64,000 nucleotides of DNA from Catellatospora methionotrophica (GTDB lineage: Bacteria > Actinomycetota > Actinomycetes > Mycobacteriales > Micromonosporaceae): NCBI RefSeq assembly GCF_011297335.1, contig NZ_JAAOTJ010000002.1:558001-622000 (forward strand), read 5' to 3'. Each line of letters starts with the position of its first letter. Within the stretch, counting starts at the first letter, position 1. Below the pieces are notes generated by a model that ran no database searches, was not told the origin of the DNA, and worked only from the letters and a program-made list of their open reading frames with translations. Shown one piece after another: positions 7,580-14,425 of the stretch. The position numbers and the translations under genes were made by a program.

Positions 7580-8161
7580 GTGGGCAAGGTGGTCATGTAC
7601 AGCTCGGTGTCGGTGGACGGCTTCGTCGCGGACGGAGACGATCAGCCCGGGCCGCTGTTCGACTGGCTGTCCAGCGGTGACGTCCCGCTGGACGACAGCG
7701 GCGTGTTGAAGGTGTCGCAGACGTCCTACGACTACGTCCGGCCGTACTGGGACGAGATCGGGGTGACGGTCGTCGGCCGCCATGTCTTCGACATGACCGA
7801 CGGCTGGGACGGCAAGCCTCCGGGCGGGATCGACCACGTGGTCGTCGTGACGCACCGGCCGGCGCCTGAGGGCTGGGACCCGGCGGCCCCGTTTCACTTC
7901 GTCGACGGCGTCGCGGCGGCCGTGGCCAGGGCGCAGGAGCTCGCGGGTGACCGCACCGTCGAGGTCGCCGCTGGTGAGGTCGGCGGCCAGGTGCTCGCCG
8001 CGGGCCTGGTCGACGAGGTGCGCATGGACGTCGTACCCGTCGTGTTCGGGTCCGGCAAGCGCTTCTTCGGGTCGGTCGACGCGCAGCACCTGCTGGCCGA
8101 TCCGGACGTGGTGATTCAGGGCGACCGGGTGCTTCACCTGCGTTACCGGGTGCGCCGCTGA
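7580..8161 (+). CDS. Dihydrofolate reductase family (RibD C-terminal-like) protein
   Basis: 193 residues from GTG 7580, with AGAGGAG upstream. The N-terminal strand VVMYSSVSVDGFVADGDD and the later VVGRHVFDMTDGWDG and VEVAAGEVGGQVLAAGLVDEV segments match the RibD_C/DHFR fold used by many actinobacterial reductases of unknown substrate. Such proteins bind NADPH; true folate reduction is not implied. It lies 65 bases after the AraC gene, likely in the same unit. A paralogue with different insertion pattern lies at 63364-63951. Confidence 0.85.
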   Translation: MGKVVMYSSVSVDGFVADGDDQPGPLFDWLSSGDVPLDDSGVLKVSQTSYDYVRPYWDEIGVTVVGRHVFDMTDGWDGKPPGGIDHVVVVTHRPAPEGWDPAAPFHFVDGVAAAVARAQELAGDRTVEVAAGEVGGQVLAAGLVDEVRMDVVPVVFGSGKRFFGSVDAQHLLADPDVVIQGDRVLHLRYRVRR

Positions 8162-8170
8162 CCGCCCGGG

Positions 8171-8839
8171 TCAGTGTTTGACGGCGGCGAGGCCGAACAG
8201 GTCCGGCACGCCGCCGCTGCCGGACTCGGCGACGCGTTCGAGCCGCAGACCGGCGGCGGTGACCGCGTTGAGCAGGTCGGCGAGCGGGATGTGCCAGCCG
8301 CCGACGCGGGCGCGTACGCCGTGCGGGTTCCAGGTCTCGAAGGTGTGCTGCCGGTCGGCGTAGCGCTCGTCGACGGCGACGCGGGTCCGGTCGCTCCAGT
8401 CGGCGAACGCGCCGATGAAGCACGGGTGCACGCCCAGGTGCACGAACCGGCCACCGGGCCGCAGCACGCGTCCGATGTCGGCGATCACCGCACCGTAGTC
8501 GGGCACATCGGTGCTGGCCAGCACACATACGGCGGCGGTCAGCGCACCGTCGGCGAACGGGAGCCGGGCCGCGTCGGCGACCGCGACCGGCAGCCGGTGC
8601 GCGGCGTGCCGCAGCTGCCCGGCCGAGAGGTCCACCCCGACCGAGGTCCATCCCAGACCCGCGACGGCGCGCGCGTGCGCACCGGTGCCGCAGCACACGT
8701 CCAGGCATACGCCGTCACCCTGACCCAGCAGGTCACCGAGCGTGGCGTGGACCCGCCGCAGGTATTCGCCCGCGGCGGGGGACATGAAGTCGTTGTACCA
8801 GTCGGCGTGCGCGTCGTACGCGGCGGTCGTCGTCCCCAT
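8171..8839 (-). CDS. Class I SAM-dependent methyltransferase
   Basis: 222 residues from ATG 8839. The Rossmann SAM-binding motif I reads VCLDVCCGTGAHARA (about residues 43-57), followed by VGVDLSAGQL (motif II, acidic residue binding the ribose) and ALTAAVCVLASTDVPD (post-motif). The short N-terminal segment YDAHADWYNDFM is usual for Methyltransf_11/25 enzymes acting on small molecules. The acceptor substrate cannot be told from sequence. It is convergent with the DHFR-like gene (9 bases between stops). Confidence 0.85.
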   Translation of the reverse strand: MGTTTAAYDAHADWYNDFMSPAAGEYLRRVHATLGDLLGQGDGVCLDVCCGTGAHARAVAGLGWTSVGVDLSAGQLRHAAHRLPVAVADAARLPFADGALTAAVCVLASTDVPDYGAVIADIGRVLRPGGRFVHLGVHPCFIGAFADWSDRTRVAVDERYADRQHTFETWNPHGVRARVGGWHIPLADLLNAVTAAGLRLERVAESGSGGVPDLFGLAAVKH

Positions 8840-8856
8840 GCTGTGCGACGCTACGT

Positions 8857-8882
8857 CGGGGACCGCGCGGACGCGGTCCCCG
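8857..8882 (-). terminator. Hairpin terminator after the dipeptidase gene
   Basis: Perfect 11-bp stem CGGGGACCGCG / CGCGGTCCCCG with a CGGA tetraloop, 13 bases past the M19 stop codon. It also lies between the dipeptidase and methyltransferase genes and would insulate them. Confidence 0.7.
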
Positions 8883-8895
8883 TTCGCTGTGGGCG

Positions 8896-9963
8896 TCAGG
8901 CGGCCCAGACGCGGTCGGCGTAGTCGAGGAAGTTGCGGCCCATGATCTTCTCGATCCGGGTCGAGTTGAAACCGCGCTGCTCCAGCAGGCGGATCAGCTG
9001 GTGGAACTGGTCCACACCGCGCAGGTCCTCGACGAACGGGAACGTGTCGGCGCGCTCGCCGGCCGCGCCGACACCCGCGGCCTGCCGGTGCGCGACGTGC
9101 TCGGCGAGCTGCGCCCGGTAGCCGTCGAGGTCGTCGATGGAGGTCACGGTGCCGTCGGTGCCGATGCCGACGAAGTCCTCGCCGCACACGTTGACCGCGT
9201 GTGCGATGTGGTTGACGACGTCGGCGGCGCGGGCGTGGCCGGTGGCGTTGACGAACGGCATGAAGTAGATGCCGACGAAGCCGCCGCGTTCGGCGACCAG
9301 CCGCAGCTCCTCGTCGGTCTTGTTGCGGGGCAGGTCGACCAGGGCGCGGCAGCCGGTGTGGTTGATGGACACCGGCAGCTTCGCCGCCCGGGTGGCCTCC
9401 AGGCAGGTGTTCTCGCCGCTGTGCGACAGGTCGACCATGATCCGGCTGTCGCACAGTGCTTCGACGACCTCGTGCCCGAACGCGGACAGGCCGCGGTTGC
9501 CGGGTGCCATCGAGCCGTCGCCGATGTGGTTGGCCTGGTTGTAGGTGAGCTGGATGACGCGTACGCCCAGGTGGTGGAACTGGGCGATGCGGGTGGGGTC
9601 GTCGCCGACGGCGACCGCGTTCTGGAAGCCGTAGATGATGCCGACCCTGCTGTCGCGGTGGGCGGCGCGGATGTCGTCGGCGGTGAGCACCTTGACCAGG
9701 TCGGCGGGGTTGTCGGCGACGAAGCGGTCCCAGACGTCGATCTCGCGCAGGGTGTGGCTGTACGGTTCGGCGTCGCCCATGGTGTAGCCGAGGGTGATGT
9801 TGACGGCGGTGAGGCCGGAGGCGTGCGCGTCGGCGAGGGTGCGGGCGTCGATGGTGAGGTCGTCGCTGTCCTGGACGAGCTTGTGCGCGGCGGCCAGGGA
9901 GTGCTCGGCGTTGGGGTTGTCGAGGATGCCCAGCGCGTTGATGATCATGTAGTCGGTGCTCAC
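8896..9963 (-). CDS. Peptidase M19 (membrane dipeptidase-like) family protein, atypical metal site
   Basis: 355 residues from GTG 9963, whose first bases overlap the stop of the upstream amidohydrolase gene (GTGA), so translational coupling is expected. Family features include VKVLTADDIRAAHRDSRVG, IGIIYGFQNAVAVGDD, the VQLTYNQANHIGDGS strand-turn, MVDLSHSGENTCLEA, and INHTGCRALVDLPRNKTDEEL. The canonical N-terminal H-x-D zinc ligands and the bridging Glu of renal dipeptidase are not evident (IINALGILDNPN and GFQN occupy those places), while the later His residues are kept. This suggests a mono-metal or non-dipeptidase subfamily. Together with the amidohydrolase it may hydrolyse amide or dipeptide-like substrates. 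Function within the IclR cluster is inferred. Confidence 0.8.
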   Translation of the reverse strand: MSTDYMIINALGILDNPNAEHSLAAAHKLVQDSDDLTIDARTLADAHASGLTAVNITLGYTMGDAEPYSHTLREIDVWDRFVADNPADLVKVLTADDIRAAHRDSRVGIIYGFQNAVAVGDDPTRIAQFHHLGVRVIQLTYNQANHIGDGSMAPGNRGLSAFGHEVVEALCDSRIMVDLSHSGENTCLEATRAAKLPVSINHTGCRALVDLPRNKTDEELRLVAERGGFVGIYFMPFVNATGHARAADVVNHIAHAVNVCGEDFVGIGTDGTVTSIDDLDGYRAQLAEHVAHRQAAGVGAAGERADTFPFVEDLRGVDQFHQLIRLLEQRGFNSTRIEKIMGRNFLDYADRVWAA

Positions 9964-11267
9964 TGCTCGTCCTTCCGGAAGTCGCCGCGCTCGAAGCGGC
10001 GGCCGCGCTTGACGGTGTACTCGATGCTGCCCAGGTTGGCCATGTCCGCGCGCGGGTCGCGGGCCAGCACGACGAAGTTGGCGAGTTTGCCCGCCTCGAC
10101 GGTGCCCATGGTGTCCTGCGCGCCCATGCTGATCGCGCCGACCTGCGTCGCGCAGCGGATGACCTCCTCGGCGGGGATGCCGCAGCGGTCGGCGAGGAAG
10201 GCCATCTCGGCGTGCAGGGACGGGAACGGGTGCTTGGGGTCGGTCTCGTAGTCGGTGCCCGTCGACACGAGCACCCCCGCGCGGTACGCGTCGCCGGTGA
10301 GCTTCGCCGACAGCGCGTCGTTGGCCATCGCGCGGGCCTTGCCCTCGGCGTCGTCGGCCTGCTCGGCCATCCACGTCCACATGCTGCCGGTCGCGTCCAG
10401 TACGGTGCCGCGCTGGCGCATCAGCGCGTAGAGGGCGTCGAGGCGCTGGTCGCCGTCGCGCACCAGACGTTCGACATCCACCGGCGCTTTCGTCTTGTAC
10501 GAGGTCAGCGGCTCGTCGGCGGTCTCCTGGGCGAGCAGCGTCACGTGCGAGACGGCGTCCACGCCGGACGCGACGACCTGAGCGGGCGTGGCCGGGAACA
10601 CGGCGGCGTGCGCCCATACGCCGATGCCCTGGCGTTTGGCCTCGGCGGTGATCGCGGCGACGGTCGCGCCGGGCAGTTCGGCGTACACCTTGATGGCCGT
10701 GGCGTGGGTGCCGCGGGCCATCGCGACCGCGAGCGGCAGGTCGGTGTCGTCGTCGATCGCCTGCATCCACGGCACGTGGCCGGGGGTGCCGCCCTGCGAC
10801 ACCTGCCAGGTGCGCGGGTCGTCGAAGAAGGTGGGACCGGCCATCAGCGACGCGTAGGCGATGTCGGGGCCGGGGATCTCGCCGATCCGGGTCGCGCGGG
10901 TCAGGTCGGCGATCTGGCGCAGGTCGTCGGCCATGTCGCGGATCGCGGTGACGCCGCCGTACACCTGCCGCCGCAGCACCGCCTCGGCGACCGGCCGGTT
11001 CGGCGGGGTGGCCAGGTGCTGGTGGGAGTCGATCAGGCCGGGGATGACGTACAGGCCGCCGACGTCGACGGACGCCACGCCGTCGGGCACGGTGGCGTCG
11101 CCGTCCGGGACGACCTCGATGATCACGTCGCCGTCGACCACGATCGTGGTGCCCGGCCGGGCCGGGCCGCCGGTGCCGTCGATGAGCGTCGCGTTGCGGT
11201 ACGCGGTGACCGTGCCGGTCTCGGGTGGGGCGTACGGGGTCGGCGCGGGCTCGTCGACGTGGGCCAT
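9960..11267 (-). CDS. Amidohydrolase family protein (imidazolonepropionase-like)
   Basis: 435 residues from ATG 11267 with GGAG upstream. The N-terminal small beta domain (YRNATLIDGTGGPARPG) is followed by the barrel metal motif VIPGLIDSHQHL (H-x-H), the AIKVYAELPG strand, HAAVFPATPAQVV and VSHVTLL (His ligands), and VLVSTGTDYETDP (catalytic Asp). This is the metal-dependent amidohydrolase superfamily, subtype similar to imidazolonepropionase and prolidase-like enzymes. Substrate unknown. It is the first gene of a two-gene operon with the M19 protein and is divergent from the IclR regulator across an 80-base region with an inverted repeat. Probably induced when the regulator binds its ligand. 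Confidence 0.85.
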   Translation of the reverse strand: MAHVDEPAPTPYAPPETGTVTAYRNATLIDGTGGPARPGTTIVVDGDVIIEVVPDGDATVPDGVASVDVGGLYVIPGLIDSHQHLATPPNRPVAEAVLRRQVYGGVTAIRDMADDLRQIADLTRATRIGEIPGPDIAYASLMAGPTFFDDPRTWQVSQGGTPGHVPWMQAIDDDTDLPLAVAMARGTHATAIKVYAELPGATVAAITAEAKRQGIGVWAHAAVFPATPAQVVASGVDAVSHVTLLAQETADEPLTSYKTKAPVDVERLVRDGDQRLDALYALMRQRGTVLDATGSMWTWMAEQADDAEGKARAMANDALSAKLTGDAYRAGVLVSTGTDYETDPKHPFPSLHAEMAFLADRCGIPAEEVIRCATQVGAISMGAQDTMGTVEAGKLANFVVLARDPRADMANLGSIEYTVKRGRRFERGDFRKDEQ

Positions 11268-11290
11268 CGGTGCTCCTTGTTACAGCAGAT

Positions 11291-11309
11291 GTAACGTCTG
11301 TATCGTTAC
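11291..11309. promoter_or_regulatory. Candidate IclR operator between divergent genes
   Basis: GTAACG-N7-CGTTAC, a perfect 6-bp dyad with 7-base spacing, lies midway between the amidohydrolase start (11267) and the iclR-type start (11347). A related AACGTC half appears 10 bases further. The position suits control of both promoters. Confidence 0.5.
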
Positions 11310-11346
11310 CTGAAACGTCAGTGCACTGTACCCCAGGAGGCGACCC

Positions 11347-12144
11347 GTGCCGAGATCCGCCAGCTCGGCGGTGGACAAGGCGCTCGACCTCGTCGAGGCC
11401 GTCGCCCGCGCCGACCGCCCGCTCCGGCTCGGCGAGCTGGCCCAGGCCGTCGGCCTGCACCGGGCCACCGCCTACCGGGTGCTGCTCGACCTGGTCCGGC
11501 GCGGCTGGGTCCAGCGCGCGGGGGAGCACTACCTACCCGGCGTGGTGGCCCTGCAGGTGTCGCGGGCGGCGGCGTCCCGCTCACTGGCCGCGCTGTGCCG
11601 CCCCGTGCTCGAAGACCTCGCCGGGCGCACCGCGATGATGGTCAACCTGCAGATCCTCGAAGCCGACCGGTCCCGCGTGATCGACGTCGTACGCCCCGCG
11701 CGCCTGGAGATGATCAGCGACCTGCGCGACGAGGCCCTGCCCGTGCACCGCTTCGCCGGACCGCTGGCGCTGGTCGCCCAGCTCGACGAGCGGGCCCGCA
11801 CGCCGTATCTCGCCGTCGCGCAAGCCGCCGGGCATCCGCTGACCGGACCGGGCGGCCTGCTCGCCGACCTGGACCGGGTTCGTGACACCGGCTTCGCCGT
11901 CGAGCACGGCCGCAACGACAAGGTGATCGGGTCGATGAGCCGGGCGGTCGTCGCACCGGGCGGCGCGCCGCTGTGCGCCGTCACCCTCGTCGGACCCGAC
12001 GCCGAGTTCGCCGAGCCCCGCCTGTCCGAGCTCGGACGCGCCCTGGCCGACGCCTCGACAGCACTCACCGTGACTTTGACCGCGCCTGCGAAGGCCGACC
12101 CGACCGCACCCACCCGACCCACTGTTGGGAGATCACACCCGTGA
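11347..12144 (+). CDS. IclR-family transcriptional regulator
   Basis: 265 residues from GTG 11347, with AGGAGG seven bases upstream. Residues 1-70 form the winged HTH (AVDKALDLVEAVARADRPLR, then LAQAVGLHRATAYRVLLDLV). The C-terminal effector domain runs from about 80 to 245 with the usual IclR pattern (VHRFAGPLALVAQLD, then DTGFAVEHGRNDKVIGSMSRAVV). It is divergent from the amidohydrolase-M19 operon and overlaps the start of the ornithine-cyclodeaminase-family gene by 4 bases (GTGA), so it controls and is co-translated with catabolic genes. The ligand is probably the substrate or product of that pathway (inference). Confidence 0.88.
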   Translation: MPRSASSAVDKALDLVEAVARADRPLRLGELAQAVGLHRATAYRVLLDLVRRGWVQRAGEHYLPGVVALQVSRAAASRSLAALCRPVLEDLAGRTAMMVNLQILEADRSRVIDVVRPARLEMISDLRDEALPVHRFAGPLALVAQLDERARTPYLAVAQAAGHPLTGPGGLLADLDRVRDTGFAVEHGRNDKVIGSMSRAVVAPGGAPLCAVTLVGPDAEFAEPRLSELGRALADASTALTVTLTAPAKADPTAPTRPTVGRSHP

Positions 12145-13082
12145 ACCACGTGCTCGTGCTGGACAAGGCACAGACCAGGGCCGGGCTGGACCCGCTGCGG
12201 GTGCTCGACGCGGTGTCGGTCGCGCTGATCGCGCTCAGCCGGGGCGAGGTCAGCGCACCGCCCCGGATCGCGGCCCAGGCGCCGGGCGGGCTGCTCGGCG
12301 CGATGCCCGCCTACGTGCCCGGCGTCGGCCTGGCCGCCAAGCTGGTATCCGTGTTCGCGACCCCCGGCCAGGCCGGGCGCAGCTCGCATCGCGGTCTGGT
12401 CGCGCTGTTCGACGAGCACGACGGCCGGGTACGGGCCCTGCTCGACGCCGAGCCGCTGACCGCCGTACGCACCGCCGCGTCGGCGACGCTGAGCATGCGC
12501 GCGCTGGTCCCGCAGCCGTCGAGGATCGCCGTGATCGGCACCGGTGTGCAGGCTGCGGCGCAGGTGGCGATGCTCGCGGCACTCGACGCGGCGATCCCGG
12601 TGGCCGTCGGCGGCCGCGACCCCGCGCGGGCTTCCGGGCTGGCGGCGCGCCATCCGAAGGCCGAGGCGGCGACCGTGGAGGCCGCGGTGCGCGACGCCGA
12701 CGTCGTGTTCTGCTGCACCGGCGCGACCCAGCCGGTCTTCCCGAAGGCCTGGCTGCGCGCGGACGCGCACGTCAGTTCGGTCGGCGGCTCGCACGGCCCC
12801 GAACTCGACCCGGCGCTGATCGCCGAGGCCGCGCTGTACGCGGAGTGGCCCGGAGCCGTGGTCGCGCCTCCCCCGGCCGGGGCCTACGAGCTGCAGGGCG
12901 TCGGCCCCGACCGGGTAACGCTACTCGGAGCGGTGCTGGACGGAACCCACCCCGGCCGCGACAGCCGGGGTGGGTTGACGGTGTTCAAGTCGACCGGCCA
13001 CGGCGCCCTCGACGTGGCCGCCGCCGCGGTCGTGCACGACTGGGCACGGGCCCATGGCGTCGGCACGGCCGTCGACATGTGA
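12141..13082 (+). CDS. Ornithine cyclodeaminase / mu-crystallin family protein
   Basis: 313 residues from GTG 12141, overlapping the iclR-type stop. The first 110 residues form the substrate domain (SRGEVSAPPRIAAQAPGG, then AMPAYVPG and LAAKLVSVF, and TAVRTAASATLSMRAL). The Rossmann NAD(P) fingerprint is RIAVIGTGVQAAAQVAML (about 138-155), followed by DVVFCCTGATQPVF and VSSVGGSHGPELDPAL. Family members are ornithine cyclodeaminases, alanine dehydrogenases, ketimine reductases or pyrroline reductases. The usual Lys and Asp active residues cannot be assigned securely, so the exact amino or imino acid substrate is open. Context suggests amino acid released by the amidohydrolase and M19 proteins. 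A strong hairpin lies inside the 3' part of the gene. Confidence 0.82.
   Translation: MNHVLVLDKAQTRAGLDPLRVLDAVSVALIALSRGEVSAPPRIAAQAPGGLLGAMPAYVPGVGLAAKLVSVFATPGQAGRSSHRGLVALFDEHDGRVRALLDAEPLTAVRTAASATLSMRALVPQPSRIAVIGTGVQAAAQVAMLAALDAAIPVAVGGRDPARASGLAARHPKAEAATVEAAVRDADVVFCCTGATQPVFPKAWLRADAHVSSVGGSHGPELDPALIAEAALYAEWPGAVVAPPPAGAYELQGVGPDRVTLLGAVLDGTHPGRDSRGGLTVFKSTGHGALDVAAAAVVHDWARAHGVGTAVDM
12944..12976. repeat. Perfect 13-bp inverted repeat inside the ornithine-cyclodeaminase-family gene
   Basis: AACCCACCCCGGC and its exact complement GCCGGGGTGGGTT flank a 7-base loop within the coding sequence, at codons specifying GTHPGRDSRGGLT. As RNA it would form a very stable hairpin about 100 bases before the stop codon. 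Confidence 0.7.
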
Positions 13083-14285
13083 TCAGACGCCCGCGCCGAC
13101 CAGCTCCCGGTTCGGGTCCAGCACGTACTTGCTGGCCGCGCCCTGGTCGAAGTCGGTGTAGCCCTTCGGGGCATCGTCGATCGGCAGCACCGTGGCGTGC
13201 ACGTTCTTGGCGATGTGGGTGCGGTCGTGCAGGATCGCCATCATCAGCTGCCGGTTGTACTGCTTGACCGGGCACTGGCCGGTGGTGAAGCTGTGCGACT
13301 TGGCCCAGCCCGTACCGATGCTCACCCGCAGGCTGCCGACCTTGGCTTCGGCGTCCTTGCCGCCGGGATCGCCGGTGACGTACAGCCCCGGGATGCCCAG
13401 CCGCGCCGCCGGGCGGGCGATCGACATGATGTCGTTGAGCACGGTCGCGGGTTCCTCCCCGGCGTCCGCGCCGTGCCCGCGCGCCTCGAAGCCGACCGCG
13501 TCGACGGCGGCGTCGACCTCCGGCTCCCCGAGGATCTGCTCGACCATGTCGGCCAGGGACGCGTCGGTCGTCAGGTCGACGGTCTCGCAGCCGAAGCTGC
13601 GGGCCTGGGCCAGGCGCTGCTCGTTGAGGTCGCCGACGATGACGACGGCCGCGCCCAGCAGGAACGCCGATGTCGCCGCCGCGAGCCCGACCGGTCCGGC
13701 TCCGGCGATGTAGACCGTGGACCCGGTGGTCACGCCCGCGGTGTAGCAGCCGTGGTAACCCGTCGGGAAGATGTCGCTGAGCATCGCCAGGTCGAGGATC
13801 TTGTCCATGGCCCGGTCCTTGTCGGGGAACTTCAGCAGGTTGAAGTCCGCGTACGGCACCAGCACGTACTGCGCCTGGCCGCCGAGCCAGCCGCCCATGT
13901 CCACGTAGCCGTACGCCGCGCCGGCGCGGGCCGGGTTGACGTTGAGGCATACGCCCGTGTGGCCCTCCATGCACATGCGGCACCGGCCGCAGGCGATGTT
14001 GAACGGGACCGAGCACAGGTCGCCGACCTTGATGAACTCGACATCCGGGCCTACTTCGACCACCTCGCCGGTGATCTCGTGGCCGAGCGTCTGCCCCTCC
14101 GGGGCGGTGGTGCGGCCACGGACCATGTGCTGGTCGCTGCCGCAGATGTTGGAGGCGACGACCTTCAGGATCGCGCCATGGTTGATCTTGCGGTGCTGTT
14201 CGGGTAGTTCGAGCTTCGGGTAGTCGAGGTCCTCGACACTGACGTGCCCGGGGCCCTGATAGACGACGGTCTTGTTGCCCGGCAT
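13083..14285 (-). CDS. fdhA: Glutathione-independent formaldehyde dehydrogenase (zinc alcohol dehydrogenase family)
   Basis: 400 residues from ATG 14285. The GroES-like catalytic domain has the zinc-ligand stretch VVASNICGSDQHMVRG and GHEITGEVVEVG, and the structural-zinc cysteines CGRCRMCMEGHTGVC. The NAD domain has VYIAGAGPVGLAAA and an acidic VIVGDLNEQRL end that favours NAD. The DAAVDAVGFEARGHG insertion and the C-terminal PKGYTDFDQGAASKYVLDP are typical of the Pseudomonas FdhA type, which oxidises formaldehyde (a dismutase in some) without glutathione. It is a single gene, abutting the end of the convergent ornithine-cyclodeaminase-family gene, and divergent from the RNA-repair gene. It likely detoxifies formaldehyde. 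Confidence 0.88.
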   Translation of the reverse strand: MPGNKTVVYQGPGHVSVEDLDYPKLELPEQHRKINHGAILKVVASNICGSDQHMVRGRTTAPEGQTLGHEITGEVVEVGPDVEFIKVGDLCSVPFNIACGRCRMCMEGHTGVCLNVNPARAGAAYGYVDMGGWLGGQAQYVLVPYADFNLLKFPDKDRAMDKILDLAMLSDIFPTGYHGCYTAGVTTGSTVYIAGAGPVGLAAATSAFLLGAAVVIVGDLNEQRLAQARSFGCETVDLTTDASLADMVEQILGEPEVDAAVDAVGFEARGHGADAGEEPATVLNDIMSIARPAARLGIPGLYVTGDPGGKDAEAKVGSLRVSIGTGWAKSHSFTTGQCPVKQYNRQLMMAILHDRTHIAKNVHATVLPIDDAPKGYTDFDQGAASKYVLDPNRELVGAGV

Positions 14286-14425
14286 CGGTGCCCACCCCCT
14301 CACGTGACGGCACTCGACTCTTATTATCCCAGGTCAGCCGCGCTCAACCATGATCGCGACAGGAAATCCGGTGGGGCTGTCGGGGCGGGCCGTCCATACT
14401 TTGATCGATCATCGAGGTGGGGGAC

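Noticed and set aside
12944-12976. Hairpin as rho-independent terminator of the ornithine-cyclodeaminase gene
   Set aside because: It lies inside the coding sequence, about 100 bases before the stop, and is not followed by a T run. It is therefore listed as a repeat.
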